A DNA stretch of 64,000 nucleotides from Mesorhizobium carmichaelinearum (lineage in GTDB: Bacteria; Pseudomonadota; Alphaproteobacteria; Rhizobiales; Rhizobiaceae). The stretch's first letter is position 1. Every line of letters starts with the position of its first letter. Shown piece after piece: positions 1 to 9,350 of the stretch. The stretch covers positions 620,001-684,000 of the forward strand of contig NZ_FZQR01000002.1 of assembly GCF_900199455.1 (NCBI RefSeq), read 5' to 3'. The notes under the pieces were generated by a model. That model was not told the origin of the DNA and made no database searches. It worked only from the letters and a program-made list of their open reading frames with translations. The translations under genes were made by a program, and so were the position numbers.

Positions 1-1329
1 AATACCGGCAAAGACCGGCGAAGTCAGGATCGAGCGCGCCAGCTTGATGCCTTCGACAAGGGTCAGGGCATCCTGCCCGTCACTGAAGAAGCGGTGATCG
101 ATCAGCACGTTGCGGCGGGTGCCGTCGCTCTCGAGCGTGATCTCGCCGACGCTTCCGGGCCGCAGCACGCAGGTGTGCACGGCATAGCCGTGGCCATATT
201 CGACGAGCCGGCCGCGATGGCTGCGGTAGCCGGGAACAAAGTGGAATTGGACATCGGGAATATCGCCGGCATATTTCGTCCTGGCGAAGCCGCCGGCCTC
301 GACGTAATTGGTCGTCAGCATGCCCTTGCGCCGGACGAAATTCTGAAAGGGCGCCGCCAGCATCGCCGGCAGATTCGCGAGCGACAGGCCGAGCGTCCTG
401 GTGCTGTTCGATCGCACCGTGATCATGCCGTCGACATGGTCGCGCAAATTCTTGCCGACGCCGGGCAGGTTCATGACCGGTTCCACCCCCGCCGCCTTCA
501 GCTCCTCGGCCGGACCGATGCCGGAAGCAAGCAGGATGCGCGGCGATCCGATCGCGCCCGCGCTGAGCACCACTTCGGCGCGGCATGTCAGCCTTTGGGC
601 TGCGCCATCCTTGATCACATTGACCCCGGTGACGCGCCCGTTTTCGATCGCCAGATCAAGCACCTCGACGCCCGACAGGACCTGCAGGTTCGGACGGCCG
701 AGGACCGGCCGGACGAAGGCTGAATAGGCCGAGAAGCGCTCGCCCTTGTCCTGGGTGACGTTGTAGATGCCGAGGCCGAATTGGCCATCTCCGTTGAAGT
801 CACGGTTTTCGGGCAGGCCGACGCTGCGACCCGCCTCTACCCACAGGCTGGATACGGCGTTGGGGTCACGCGGATTGTCGACCAGCAGTTCGCCGTCGAA
901 GCCATGATAGGCCGGGTTCTGCGACAGGAGATTGCGCTCCAGCGTCTTGAAGACCGGCAAGACATCGGCATAGGACCACCCGGCGCAGCCAAGTGCCGCC
1001 CACTCATCGTAGTCTTGTGCTGCGCCGCGGATGTAGACCATCGAATTGATCGAACTCGACCCGCCTAGAAGCTTGCCGCGGTTGACCGGTATGCGGCGGT
1101 TGTCGAGCAGCGGCTGCGGCACGCCCTTGTAGCCATAGTCGAAGTTCGGATTGCCGTAGAGCGAGAGGATGCCGGCCGGCACGCGCACCCTTGTGCGGTC
1201 GTCGCTGCCGCCGGCCTCGATGAGGCAGACACGGCTAGCGGGGTTGGCGCTCAGCCTGTTGGCCAGGACACAACCGGCCGAGCCCGCGCCGATGACGATA
1301 TAGTCGAATTCAGAGGTCACGATGCTCAT
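1..1329 (-). CDS. GMC-family FAD oxidoreductase, C-terminus cut by window edge
   Basis: The minus-strand frame opens with ATG at 1329 and stays open to base 1, giving 443 residues. The N-terminus carries the FAD-binding Rossmann motif VIGAGSAGCVLANR (about residues 13-26), the hallmark of glucose-methanol-choline oxidoreductases such as choline dehydrogenase and alcohol oxidases. The family is usually 530-550 aa, so roughly 100 residues, including the catalytic His/Asn region, lie outside the window. The product would oxidise an alcohol to an aldehyde with FAD; the substrate cannot be read from sequence. Two tandem palindromes separate it from the ABC ATPase gene behind it. A complete paralogue lies at 43446-45050. 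Confidence 0.9.
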   Translation of the reverse strand, partial: MSIVTSEFDYIVIGAGSAGCVLANRLSANPASRVCLIEAGGSDDRTRVRVPAGILSLYGNPNFDYGYKGVPQPLLDNRRIPVNRGKLLGGSSSINSMVYIRGAAQDYDEWAALGCAGWSYADVLPVFKTLERNLLSQNPAYHGFDGELLVDNPRDPNAVSSLWVEAGRSVGLPENRDFNGDGQFGLGIYNVTQDKGERFSAYSAFVRPVLGRPNLQVLSGVEVLDLAIENGRVTGVNVIKDGAAQRLTCRAEVVLSAGAIGSPRILLASGIGPAEELKAAGVEPVMNLPGVGKNLRDHVDGMITVRSNSTRTLGLSLANLPAMLAAPFQNFVRRKGMLTTNYVEAGGFARTKYAGDIPDVQFHFVPGYRSHRGRLVEYGHGYAVHTCVLRPGSVGEITLESDGTRRNVLIDHRFFSDGQDALTLVEGIKLARSILTSPVFAGI

Positions 1330-1346
1330 GCCCGTTTTCGTTTCAT

Positions 1347-1446
1347 GCATGTCGTCTTCCCAAAACCGAGGTCACTTTTGGGCGACATGCCTTTGTTTCA
1401 TGCATGTCGTCTTCCCAAAACCGAGGGTCACTTTTGGGCGACATGC
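1347..1446. repeat. two tandem copies of a ~45-bp palindromic intergenic repeat
   Basis: Copy 1 (1347-1390) and copy 2 (1402-1446) both start GCATGTCGTCTTCCCAAAA and end CTTTTGGGCGACATGC. They are identical except for one extra G in copy 2, with a period of 55 bp. Each is an imperfect palindrome whose outer arms (GCATGTCG / CGACATGC) and inner arms (CCCAAAA / TTTTGGG) pair. This is the structure of REP-like rhizobial intergenic elements. The pair fills the space between the ABC ATPase stop codon (1448) and the GMC start (1329). In RNA it would form two successive hairpins that could terminate or stabilise the upstream transcript. Confidence 0.85.
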
Positions 1447-1447
1447 A

Positions 1448-2251
1448 TTAGTGCTCTTCGTCTTCGTCGTTCTTCAAGAGCTCGAGGATTTCCCGCTTCA
1501 TGGCGATGAAGTTCGGCTCCATGACCAGATCCATGCTGCGCGGGCGCGAGAAGCCGACGCGGATTTCCTTCTTGATCTGGCCGGGCCGGCCGGACATGAC
1601 GAGCACCCGGTCCGCCAGCAGGATCGCCTCATCAATGTCATGGGTGACGAACAGGACGGTTTTCTTGGAATGGTCCCAGATCCTCAAGAGAAGCTTCTGC
1701 ATCGAGTGGCGGGTCTGGCTGTCGAGCGCCCCGAAGGGTTCGTCCATCAGCAGCACCTGCGGATCGTTGGCGAGCGCGCGCGCGATCGCCACACGCTGCT
1801 TCATGCCGCCCGACAGCTGCGAGGGATAATGGTTGGCGAATTTCGCCAGGCCGACCTCATGGAGGAAATGCTCGACGATGGCCCTGCGCTCGGCCGCCGG
1901 CATGCTTTTCCGCTTCGGACCGTATTCGACGTTCTGCGCCACGGTCAGCCAGGGAAACAGCGTATAGGCCTGAAACACCATGCCGCGATCCGGGCCCGGC
2001 TCGGTGACCGGCTTGCCGCCGACCGAGATCATGCCGCCGGTGCGCTCCTCGAGCCCGGCGATGAGATAAAGCAGGCTCGACTTGCCGCAGCCGGATGGAC
2101 CGACGATCACGCAGAACTCATTGGGCACGACATGGAAGGAGATGCCGTCCAGCGCCAGCACGGCGTTGTCGCCCTTGCCGTAGCGCAGGGCCACATTGTC
2201 GATGGCGATGTCAGCGCTCTTCGGTTTCGTCGCGAGTGTCAGGGCGTCCAT
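1448..2251 (-). CDS. ABC transporter ATP-binding protein, taurine/nitrate/sulfonate type
   Basis: A 267-aa ATPase that powers import with the permease and binding protein encoded just upstream. It has Walker A GPSGCGKSS (residues 51-59), signature LSGGMKQR (146-153) and Walker B LLMDEPFGALD (from 167), the form typical of the SsuB/TauB/NrtD branch. ATG at 2251 was chosen because it follows a GAGGAG ribosome site directly after the permease stop (2265). A longer reading would run into the permease gene. Binding protein, permease and ATPase are in this order on the minus strand, a complete transporter. The substrate (sulfonate, pyrimidine precursor or similar) is not determined. Confidence 0.93.
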   Translation of the reverse strand: MDALTLATKPKSADIAIDNVALRYGKGDNAVLALDGISFHVVPNEFCVIVGPSGCGKSSLLYLIAGLEERTGGMISVGGKPVTEPGPDRGMVFQAYTLFPWLTVAQNVEYGPKRKSMPAAERRAIVEHFLHEVGLAKFANHYPSQLSGGMKQRVAIARALANDPQVLLMDEPFGALDSQTRHSMQKLLLRIWDHSKKTVLFVTHDIDEAILLADRVLVMSGRPGQIKKEIRVGFSRPRSMDLVMEPNFIAMKREILELLKNDEDEEH

Positions 2252-2264
2252 GTCGGCGTACTCC

Positions 2265-3131
2265 TCAATTGGCCCAGGGAGCGACGAGGCGGCGGATGCC
2301 CCGGAACAATTGGTCGGTGCAAAGACCAAGGATGCCGATCATGGCGATGGCCATGAAGATGACGTCGACCTGGAAGCCGCGCATCGCCTTGAGCGAGATG
2401 TAGCCAAGTCCGCTGCGCGCGGCGACGAGTTCGGCAACGACCAGATAGGTCCAGGCCCAGCCCATGGTGACGCGCAGCACGTCGAGCACGTTCGGCAGCG
2501 TGGCCGGAAAGACGATGTGGAAGACCGTGTCGCTGCGTTTCGTGCCGAGCGTGTAGGCCGCATTGACTAGGTCGCGCTGGACGCTGCGGGCGCTGTCGGC
2601 GATCATCACCAGTTGCTGGAAGAAGATGCCGAAGATGATGACGGCCACGCGCTGCTCGATGCCGATGCCGATCCACAGGATGAAAAGCGGCACGAAGGAC
2701 GTCACCGGCAAATAGCGGATGAAATTGACGAGCGGGTCGAGCGCGGCCTGGACGATGCGGTAGGTGCCCATCGTCAGCCCAAGCGGCACCGCCACGATGC
2801 TCGAAATGACGAAGCCGATCAGCACCACCTGGACGCTGGCGAGCACATGTTCCCACAAGGACCCGTCAAGCGCCATGTTGATGGTTGTGAACAGTACGGA
2901 TTCGGGGCGCGGCAGGAACATTTCCTTGACCGCTCCGGAATAGGTCAAGGCGAACCAGCCGCCGATGACCGCGCCCCAGACCAGGACGCTGAGCGCGATG
3001 GAGAGAGGGCGCGACACGGCCTGGAAAGGTGTGGTGACAGCTTTCCAGGCGGATCGACCGGGCTGATTTTTATCCACGCTCGTGGTCACGATATGGCTGA
3101 TGGGAGACGTTGCATTCGGTGCCAATGTCAC
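2265..3131 (-). CDS. ABC transporter permease, TauC/SsuC type
   Basis: An inner-membrane permease of 288 aa with several hydrophobic segments. The loop around 'AARSGLGYI' resembles the end of the conserved cytoplasmic EAA region of BPD permeases, which contacts the ATPase. It belongs to the taurine/nitrate/aliphatic-sulfonate family. The start is GTG at 3131, preceded by AGGG at a suitable distance. The stop lies 13 bases before the ATPase start, so the two are translated from one message. A hairpin at 3153-3186 separates it from the binding-protein gene. Confidence 0.92.
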   Translation of the reverse strand: MTLAPNATSPISHIVTTSVDKNQPGRSAWKAVTTPFQAVSRPLSIALSVLVWGAVIGGWFALTYSGAVKEMFLPRPESVLFTTINMALDGSLWEHVLASVQVVLIGFVISSIVAVPLGLTMGTYRIVQAALDPLVNFIRYLPVTSFVPLFILWIGIGIEQRVAVIIFGIFFQQLVMIADSARSVQRDLVNAAYTLGTKRSDTVFHIVFPATLPNVLDVLRVTMGWAWTYLVVAELVAARSGLGYISLKAMRGFQVDVIFMAIAMIGILGLCTDQLFRGIRRLVAPWAN

Positions 3132-3152
3132 AGGGAAACCCTTTGGGCTGGA

Positions 3153-3186
3153 TGGACCGCAGGCGCGAGGCTCGGCCCGCGGTCCA
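3153..3186 (-). terminator. intercistronic hairpin after binding-protein gene
   Basis: Arms TGGACCGC (3153-3160) and GCGGTCCA (3179-3186) are a perfect 8-bp inverted repeat around an 18-base GC-rich loop that can pair further. It lies between the binding-protein stop (3228) and the permease start (3131). No U-run follows, so partial attenuation or 3'-end protection of the upstream cistron is more likely than full termination. Confidence 0.55.
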
Positions 3187-3227
3187 GCGAGCTCAATTAC
3201 GAGGATAGGTTACTTCGCAAGGCCAGA

Positions 3228-4217
3228 TCACTTCGCAAGGAAAGACGTATCGACAAGGTCGTCGTATTTGATGTCCATCTTGAGCTTGCCGAAGCCACCC
3301 CAGATATCGCCGCCGAGCTTGATCAGCTTGCCAGCCTCACCACTCTCGCCACCGGCGAAGAATTGGGCATTGCGGTCCTTGCCGTAGAAGTTCACGCCCG
3401 CGGCGGAGGAGGCGAAGTCCTTCGGCTCCTTGAGCCAGCCGCCGACGCCCTTGGCCATCACCTCATAAGCCTTCTCGGGGTTTTCCTTGATGAATTCGTT
3501 GGCCTTATAGAGCCCCTTGACCAGCGCCTCGACATCTGCCGGGTTCTTCGTGATGTAGTCGCAGTTCAGCGCCACGACATCGACGATCAAGCCGGGCGTC
3601 TTCGAGGAGTCGATCAGCACCTGCCCCTTGTTTTCCTTCTTGGCCAGCGTCAGGTGCGGTTCCCAGGTGACGGCAACGGGAATGCGGTCGGCCATGAAGG
3701 CGGCGGCGGCATCATCGGCCGTCATGTTGGTGATCTTCACATCGGCCTGGCTGAGACCGGCCTGCTTGAGCAGGATGTTGAACCAGAACTGCGACACCGA
3801 GCCTTCGTTCAGCCCGACTTCCATGCCCTTGAGGTCGGCGACGCTCTTGACGCCGCTGGGCGCCAGGACGCCGTCGCCGCCATGGCTGTCGTCCAGGGCA
3901 TAGACCGATTTGAAGCAGACATCCTTCGAACGGTATTTCATGATTTCGTCGATGGTCGAGGCGCTGCCGTCGAGCTCGCCGGCGGCGACGGCCGCCATGT
4001 ACATCGAGGCTTCCTCGATGATTTCGAGCGAGACGTCGAGACCGCCCTCCTTGAAGTAGCCCATGTCACGGGCAAGGAAGAGCGGGCCGTATCCGACCCA
4101 GGTCGTCATGCCCAGCTTCAAGCTGCCGGCTTCGGCGTGGAGGCTCACCGAAAGGGCGCTGAGCGCAATGCCGGCCGCAAGCGCGGCACGGCGAAACTTC
4201 GAGATTATTGTCGTCAT
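3228..4217 (-). CDS. ABC transporter substrate-binding protein, NMT1/TauA family
   Basis: A periplasmic binding protein of 329 aa. ATG at 4217 follows a strong AGGGGAA site and opens a typical Sec signal peptide: basic MTTIISKFRR, a hydrophobic stretch, then AEAG. The mature part has the NMT1/SsuA-like fold, with MTTWVGYGPLFLARDMGYFKEGG near its start, a signature seen in nitrate, taurine and thiamine-precursor binding proteins. A longer reading to 4364 adds a basic segment without a signal peptide and is unlikely. First gene of the transporter operon 4217 to 1448. The ligand is unknown. Confidence 0.92.
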   Translation of the reverse strand: MTTIISKFRRAALAAGIALSALSVSLHAEAGSLKLGMTTWVGYGPLFLARDMGYFKEGGLDVSLEIIEEASMYMAAVAAGELDGSASTIDEIMKYRSKDVCFKSVYALDDSHGGDGVLAPSGVKSVADLKGMEVGLNEGSVSQFWFNILLKQAGLSQADVKITNMTADDAAAAFMADRIPVAVTWEPHLTLAKKENKGQVLIDSSKTPGLIVDVVALNCDYITKNPADVEALVKGLYKANEFIKENPEKAYEVMAKGVGGWLKEPKDFASSAAGVNFYGKDRNAQFFAGGESGEAGKLIKLGGDIWGGFGKLKMDIKYDDLVDTSFLAK

Positions 4218-4550
4218 CACGTTCCCCTGTCTTTTTCTGAGGTCAGGCGCTGTCGGCGCCATAACAACCCGCTTCGGACGCATCGCCGAAGGCTGCCGCC
4301 TGACGTTCTTTTTGTTGTCTTTCAGCCGGCGGATGGAGCAAAGCACGCTGTGTGCGATGCACAAATAATGATTTTCGATAATTCTGCTTAGGCTGGGCCT
4401 AACCAGGCCAGCGCCGACCGCGCTCAGGCCTTAGGCGCATGCATGACGGCCTCAATGTCGAGGCGGCGGTGCGAAGCACACGGGCGTTCGCAGCGCCCCC
4501 TGGAGGCCGTGCCGACAGTGCATTTCCGTGAAACGGCGGAACGCTCCGAG
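4218..4550. other. 333-bp non-coding stretch upstream of the TauA-type gene
   Basis: No plausible gene. It holds the promoter region for the minus-strand transporter ending at 1448 and the 3' flank of the amino-acid transporter operon that ends at 4551. Visible structures are a perfect inverted repeat TGTGC-GAT-GCACA (4351-4363), a possible operator for the binding-protein gene, and a short TTCCG/CGGAA inverted repeat (4524-4541) just past the ATPase stop codon. No clear -35/-10 pair could be picked by eye. Confidence 0.5.
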
Positions 4551-5294
4551 TCAGTGCTTCAAAATCTGGCTGAGGAACAATCTGGTCCTATCGTGGCGTG
4601 GCTGGCCGAAGAATTCGTCCGGCGTACCCGCCTCGACGATCTGCCCAGCGTCCATGAAGATGACGCGGTCGGCCACCGCTCGGGCGAAGCCCATTTCATG
4701 CGTCACGCACACCATGGTCATGCCGTCGCGGGCCAGTTCCGTCATGGTGTCCAGCACCTCCGACACCATTTCCGGATCGAGGGCGGAGGTCGGTTCATCG
4801 AACAGCATGACAGCCGGCTGCATGCACAGGCTGCGGGCAATCGCCACACGCTGCTGCTGGCCGCCGGAAAGTTGCACGGGGAATTTGTTCGCCTGTTCCG
4901 GAATGCGAACCCGCTCGAGAAACTTCAGCGCGGTCTTGCGCGCCTCCTTCTCCGGCACGCCCTTCACCCACATCGGGCCGGCCATGCAGTTCATCAGCAC
5001 CGTCATGTGCGGAAACAGGTTGAAATGCTGGAACACCATGCCGACGTTGGAGCGCACGTCGGCGACGTTGCCCATCTTGCCATGCAGCGCAACGCCGTTG
5101 ACGGTGATATCGCCCTCCTGATGCGCCTCCAGGCGATTGAAGCAGCGGATGAGCGTCGATTTGCCGGAACCCGAGGGCCCGCAGATGACGATCCGCTCGC
5201 CCTTGTGGACGGTCAGGTTGATGTCCTTCAAGACGTGAAACGCGCCGTACCACTTCGATACGTTGCGCGCTTCGATGATGACATGAGCGTTCAT
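4551..5294 (-). CDS. polar amino-acid ABC transporter ATP-binding protein
   Basis: A 247-aa ATPase of the GlnQ/HisP type. It has Walker [10 protein letters not shown] (residues 39-47), signature [15 protein letters not shown], Walker [15 protein letters not shown], and the family's H-loop [13 protein letters not shown] at 5294 overlaps the permease stop as ATGA, so the genes are translationally coupled. The frame is open much further upstream, but that part is only a shadow of the permease gene. It energises the permease at 5291-6265 with the binding protein at 6322-7155. Confidence 0.95.
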   Translation of the reverse strand: MNAHVIIEARNVSKWYGAFHVLKDINLTVHKGERIVICGPSGSGKSTLIRCFNRLEAHQEGDITVNGVALHGKMGNVADVRSNVGMVFQHFNLFPHMTVLMNCMAGPMWVKGVPEKEARKTALKFLERVRIPEQANKFPVQLSGGQQQRVAIARSLCMQPAVMLFDEPTSALDPEMVSEVLDTMTELARDGMTMVCVTHEMGFARAVADRVIFMDAGQIVEAGTPDEFFGQPRHDRTRLFLSQILKH

Positions 5295-6265
5295 CTGACC
5301 TTGCTCCTGCGGTAGCGCCGCTCGATCCGAGCCTGGATCAGTTCGAGGCAGATGGACAGCATCCAGTAGATCATGGCGGCCGAAATCAGCATCTCCATGT
5401 GCTGGAAGGTCTTCTGGCCGAGGGTGCGCGCCAGGAACATCAGCTCCCACACGCCGATGACCGAGACCAGCGAGGAATCCTTCAGCATCGAGATGAACTG
5501 GTTGCCGGTCGGCGGAATGATGACCGGCAGCGCCTGCGGCAGGATGATGCGGCGCATGGTCAGCGCGAAGCCAAAACCCATGGAGCGCGACGCCTCCCAT
5601 TGGCCGCGATCGATGCTTTGTATGCCGGAGCGGAAGATCTCGGTCATGTAGGCGCCATAGCAGAGCGAAAGCGCCAGGATGCCGGCAGGCACGGCATTGA
5701 TGACGAAGCCGAGTTGCGGCAGGCCGAGATAGATCAGGTAGACCTGCATGAGCAGCGGAAGGCCGCGGAAGAAGGAGGTGTAGAAGCTCGCGATCGCGTA
5801 GGCGAAGCCATTGCTGGAGAGCTTGGCGACCGCGCCCGCCACCGCGATGACCGAAGCGATGACGATGGAGATCGCCGAGACATAGAGCGTGGTGACAACG
5901 CCCTGGCTGATCAGGAACGGCAGTTTCTCGCGGATGAAAGGCAGGCTGAGATGAAACGTCTCGAAGAAGGCGATGAACAGGAGCAGCAGCTCCAGCCAGA
6001 CGATGCCGATCTGGAACTTGATCGGCGCGAACCCGATCAGCACGACGTTCAAGGTGAAGATCACGGCTATGGCGAAGGCAATGGCAAAGCGGCCGTAGAG
6101 GCCACTCACCGACGGTTCGCCGATCACCGGACGCATCAGTTCGGCGAAGCTGGTGCCCGACATGTTGAAAGCCATGAAGAGCAGCAGAACGACGCCGAAC
6201 ATCGTCGCCACGAACCAGGGTTTGTGGACGAGGATTTCGGCTTCGACGGTATCCGGATAGAGCAT
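5291..6265 (-). CDS. polar amino-acid ABC transporter permease with N-terminal extension
   Basis: A 324-aa inner-membrane permease of the HisM/GlnP family. The conserved EAA loop reads [17 protein letters not shown]. At 324 aa it is longer than the usual 220-240 aa, with an extra N-terminal part containing further hydrophobic helices before the core. Only one permease gene is present, so a homodimer is likely. ATG at 6265 is preferred over 6355 because the extra residues are proline-rich and fall in the hairpin-bearing spacer. The gene overlaps the ATPase by four bases. Confidence 0.92.
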   Translation of the reverse strand: MLYPDTVEAEILVHKPWFVATMFGVVLLLFMAFNMSGTSFAELMRPVIGEPSVSGLYGRFAIAFAIAVIFTLNVVLIGFAPIKFQIGIVWLELLLLFIAFFETFHLSLPFIREKLPFLISQGVVTTLYVSAISIVIASVIAVAGAVAKLSSNGFAYAIASFYTSFFRGLPLLMQVYLIYLGLPQLGFVINAVPAGILALSLCYGAYMTEIFRSGIQSIDRGQWEASRSMGFGFALTMRRIILPQALPVIIPPTGNQFISMLKDSSLVSVIGVWELMFLARTLGQKTFQHMEMLISAAMIYWMLSICLELIQARIERRYRRSKVR

Positions 6266-6284
6266 CTTTGAGCACCGGCTGTTC

Positions 6285-6310
6285 GGCGGCCTGCCCGGGG
6301 GCAGGCCGCC
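6285..6310 (-). terminator. strong hairpin between binding-protein and permease genes
   Basis: A perfect 12-bp inverted repeat, GGCGGCCTGCCC (6285-6296) and GGGCAGGCCGCC (6299-6310), with almost no loop. It lies 12 bases after the binding-protein stop on the minus strand and is followed by no U-tract. The position suits partial termination or RNase protection that raises binding-protein mRNA over permease mRNA. Confidence 0.7.
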
Positions 6311-6321
6311 TTTGAAGGGAG

Positions 6322-7155
6322 CTAGTTTGTCTTCGAATAATCCTGGCCGTACCACTTTTCGGAAAGCTTGCTCAGCGTGCCGTCCGCCTTCATCGCTTTC
6401 ACGGCGTCGGCTATCTTGGCGGAGAGTTCGGGATCGCCGCGTTCGATGGCGATTGCCAGCGGCTCGTAGAATACCGGATCGCCGACCTGCTTGATCGGAT
6501 AGCCTGCCTTTACCGCATCGAGGATCGAGGGCAGCGACGACACCACCGCGTCCAGGCGCACGCCGTCGCCGAGGCGAAGGTCGTCAAAGGCGGTCGTCGA
6601 ATTCTCGTAGGAGTGGACTTCCTTCGGATTGAGCTTGTACTCGAATGGCGGCGCGCCGGCGGCATCGAGCGTCAGATCCTTCTTGGCATAGGCCTCGAAA
6701 GTGGAGGTGCTGGTGGCGCCGACCACCTTGCCGTCGAGATCGGCCAAAGTCTTCGCCTTGCTGTCCTTGTGCACGGCAACGGCCGCCGGTGTGTAGTAGT
6801 AGACCGCTGGAAAATCGAAGATCTCGGCGCGCTTCTTGGTCGGCGTCATCGAACCGGCATGCATGTCCCAGCGTCCCGCCCAATTGCCTGCCGTGATGAT
6901 ATCCCAGCCGGGCGTGACGAACTCGACCTTGACGCCAAGGTGCTTGCCGATCGCCTTGGCGACGTCGACATCGAAGCCGTCCAGCTCATTGCTGGCATTC
7001 ACGAAGGACTGCGGCGCCCAGTTGGCGTCGGTCGCCACCTTGAGCGTGCCGGCCGCCATCACGCGGTCAAGCACAGCGCCGGCGTGAGCAGGATATGCGC
7101 CAAGCGCAAGCGCCATCGCGGCCATCGTCAGCTGTCGTCTGTTCCAGATTGTCAT
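6322..7155 (-). CDS. amino-acid ABC transporter substrate-binding protein
   Basis: A 277-aa periplasmic binding protein of SBP family 3. ATG at 7155 has an AGGGGAA ribosome site and gives a signal peptide ([19 protein letters not shown], then AHAG). The first mature segment, [16 protein letters not shown] followed by [15 protein letters not shown], is the canonical ligand-binding start of the polar amino-acid family. The permease and ATPase follow in the same direction, completing the transporter. The position next to the monooxygenase operon suggests it imports that operon's substrate or an amino-acid-like derivative; this is inference. Confidence 0.93.
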   Translation of the reverse strand: MTIWNRRQLTMAAMALALGAYPAHAGAVLDRVMAAGTLKVATDANWAPQSFVNASNELDGFDVDVAKAIGKHLGVKVEFVTPGWDIITAGNWAGRWDMHAGSMTPTKKRAEIFDFPAVYYYTPAAVAVHKDSKAKTLADLDGKVVGATSTSTFEAYAKKDLTLDAAGAPPFEYKLNPKEVHSYENSTTAFDDLRLGDGVRLDAVVSSLPSILDAVKAGYPIKQVGDPVFYEPLAIAIERGDPELSAKIADAVKAMKADGTLSKLSEKWYGQDYSKTN

Positions 7156-7419
7156 GTGCGTATTCCCCTGTTGTTGTTCATTCACTTGCGGTCACGATGG
7201 TTCAGCCGGTCGTGACGTCGCAATTTCGTGCCGGCCAGGCCGGCGTCTTCTCCCAAGGCTCGCGGATTTAGCGACGTCGCGGTCGCTCCGGTCTTCCGAT
7301 GTCGCGGAGGATGTTTGCCGTCGCCATTCCCCCGATCACAGGGAAGGCCCCGGCCTGATGCCGGCGAAGTGTCATGTGAAGCTTGGGGCGGGCGTTGCTC
7401 TCCTGCCTCGCGAAGGTTG

Positions 7420-8244
7420 CTATCCATGGGCCGCCGCCCTCTTGCCACTTTGATCCAACAGGAAATCGCCCATCACGGCGGCAACCCGAGCCGGCGCCTC
7501 GATCAGGATCGAATGGCGAAGTCCGGGCAGGATGGCGAGTTGCGACCCTTGCAGCTGTTCGTGCATCAGCCGTGCCATGCGCGGGCTGGAACCCTGGTCA
7601 TCCTCGCCGGTCACGATCAGCGTCGGGCAAGTGATGCGGTCGAGAATGCCGCCGAAATCGGTCTCGGCCAGAACACGATAGGCGGCCGCATAGCAGTCGC
7701 GATCGTTCTCGGCATCCCGCCGGCGCAGCTCCGCGATAATTTCCGGGTTGCTGTCCTGAAATTCTTCCGTCAGCCAGCGCGACAGCGAGGCGGCGTGATG
7801 CGCCGAGGCGTCGCTTGCCATCAGCGCCGCCAGCCGGCCGCGCACCGCGTTTCGTTCCTCGGGCGTGCGGCCGGCGACCGTCGACAGCAGCACCAGTTTT
7901 TGCAGGCGCTCGGCATGCGTCAAAGCCAGGCGCTGCGCGATCAGGCCACCCAGCGAAAACCCGGCCAGATGGAAGGTGGCAAACCCGACATGGTCGGCCA
8001 GCGCCAGCGTCTCCTTGACGAAATCATCGATCTCGTAGCGGCCTTTGACCCGACTGGAGCGGCCATGGCCGCGCAGATCGAAAGTGAGGACCGCGAAGCG
8101 ATCCTTCAGCCGCCCGGCCACGCCATTCCAGGCTTCGAGGTAGGAGCCGACGCCATGGATGCAGACCAGCGGCAAGCCGCCCTCGCCGTCCAGGCGCCAG
8201 TTGAGCAGCACGCCCTCGACATCGAGCTGGCCGGAGCGCGCCAT
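7420..8244 (-). CDS. alpha/beta-fold hydrolase
   Basis: A 274-aa cytoplasmic hydrolase resembling 3-oxoadipate enol-lactonase and RutD-like proteins. The oxyanion-hole loop is HGVGS (residues 30-34) and the nucleophile elbow is GFSLGG with Ser97. A late acid in TGEDDQ and a histidine in GLRHS complete the triad. ATG at 8244 follows a GAGGG site two bases after the monooxygenase stop (8247), so it ends a tightly packed operon (flavin reductase, aldehyde dehydrogenase, monooxygenase, hydrolase). It probably hydrolyses an ester, lactone or carbamate-like intermediate made by the monooxygenase; the exact substrate is unknown. Confidence 0.88.
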   Translation of the reverse strand: MARSGQLDVEGVLLNWRLDGEGGLPLVCIHGVGSYLEAWNGVAGRLKDRFAVLTFDLRGHGRSSRVKGRYEIDDFVKETLALADHVGFATFHLAGFSLGGLIAQRLALTHAERLQKLVLLSTVAGRTPEERNAVRGRLAALMASDASAHHAASLSRWLTEEFQDSNPEIIAELRRRDAENDRDCYAAAYRVLAETDFGGILDRITCPTLIVTGEDDQGSSPRMARLMHEQLQGSQLAILPGLRHSILIEAPARVAAVMGDFLLDQSGKRAAAHG

Positions 8245-8246
8245 GG

Positions 8247-9323
8247 TCACGCCCTCGCCGCCTGGCGCACCTTGTCGCGCTCGCGCGCGGCAAAAACCGG
8301 CATCACCTCGTCGACCCACAGCTTGATCGTCTTCTTCTGCAATTCGAACGGCAGGTTGAAGGTCAGGCCGAGGCAATATTGGTCGACGCCCGCCGCTTCA
8401 TAGTCGAGCAGCTTCTCGATCACCTCGTCCGGCGTGCCGAACATCAGGTTGCGGCGGATGTTCTCGGGATTGTAATTGTCCTTGCCCTTGACGCTCTCGT
8501 AGGGGACGGCTTCGGGAAAGCCGTTTTGCACGGTGCCGATGTTCTGGAACAGGTTCTCGAAGGCGCGGCCGTAGTCGATGGCGTGCCCGACCGCGATCTC
8601 CCAATCCTGCGCCCGTTCGTAGACGCAGGTGCGCCGCTGCATCATCAGGCGCGGGCGCGACACCTCAGGATGATCGGCGACGGCCTTGCGGAATTTCTCG
8701 CCGAGCACCGCGATTTCGGCCGCCGGCGCCGACAGGGGCGTCGACAGGATCGAGGCGCCGATGCCGACGGCCCAATCAAAGGTGCCCGGGTCTCGCGCCG
8801 CCACCCAGATCGGCGGATGCGGCTTCTGCAGCGGCTTCGGGACGCCGGCGGCGAGCGGGAACTTCCAGTAGTGGCCGTCATGGGCATAATCCTGCGCCCA
8901 CAGTTTCTTCACCGCCGGCACCAGCTCCTTCAGATAGGCAACGCCTTCCTGCTGCGGCATGCCGCCGGCCATGCGGTCGAACTCATATTGGTACGAACCG
9001 CGCGCGATGCCGAACTCCAGCCGACCGCCGGTCAGGTGATCGCAAAGTGCCGCCTCCCCTGCCAACCGGATCGGGCTCCAGTAGGGCGCGACCAGCGTCG
9101 AGGTGCCGAGCCGGATCTGCTCGGTATGCTGGGCAAGCCAGGTCAGCGTCATCAGCGGGTTGGGCGAGATCGTGCATTCGATCGTATGATGCTCCGCCGT
9201 CCACAGCGTCTCGAAGCCGCCCAGGTCGGCCATGCGCGCCAACTCCAGGAGATTGCTCTTCACCTTCGACATCGGCATGTCGGGCGAAAAGCGCTCCATG
9301 GTCAGCGAAACGGCGAATTTCAT
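8247..9323 (-). CDS. LLM-class (luciferase-like) flavin-dependent monooxygenase
   Basis: A 358-aa protein with the bacterial luciferase-like fold. It has MKFAVSLTMERFSP at the N-terminus, TLWTAEHHT in the flavin-pocket region, LGTSTLVAPYWSPIRLAGE in the middle, and GTPDEVIEKL near the C-terminus, a common LLM signature. Such enzymes use reduced FMN from a partner reductase and O2 to insert oxygen or cleave a bond. A flavin-reductase-domain gene heads the same operon (10885-11862), making a two-component system likely. The sequence does not show whether the substrate is an amide, heterocycle or sulfonate. Confidence 0.9.
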   Translation of the reverse strand: MKFAVSLTMERFSPDMPMSKVKSNLLELARMADLGGFETLWTAEHHTIECTISPNPLMTLTWLAQHTEQIRLGTSTLVAPYWSPIRLAGEAALCDHLTGGRLEFGIARGSYQYEFDRMAGGMPQQEGVAYLKELVPAVKKLWAQDYAHDGHYWKFPLAAGVPKPLQKPHPPIWVAARDPGTFDWAVGIGASILSTPLSAPAAEIAVLGEKFRKAVADHPEVSRPRLMMQRRTCVYERAQDWEIAVGHAIDYGRAFENLFQNIGTVQNGFPEAVPYESVKGKDNYNPENIRRNLMFGTPDEVIEKLLDYEAAGVDQYCLGLTFNLPFELQKKTIKLWVDEVMPVFAARERDKVRQAARA

Positions 9324-9350
9324 GTCGGTCTCCCCAGTGCGTCGGGTTGG

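Noticed and set aside
1347..1446. Insertion-sequence ends
   Set aside because: The two repeats are tandem copies in the same orientation with no transposase and no target-site duplication.
4351..4363. TGTGC-GAT-GCACA as a site shared with the 27326 region
   Set aside because: Only CGATGCACA is common to both and the palindrome is not; too short to claim a regulon.
2613..4391. 592-codon plus-strand open frame
   Set aside because: It runs antisense across the permease and binding-protein genes and encodes only low-complexity His/Asp/Arg-rich sequence, a GC-rich shadow.
4551..6275. 574-codon continuous minus-strand frame suggesting a permease-ATPase fusion
   Set aside because: The upstream half is a shadow of the real permease frame (5291-6265); the ATPase starts at 5294 with an ATGA overlap.
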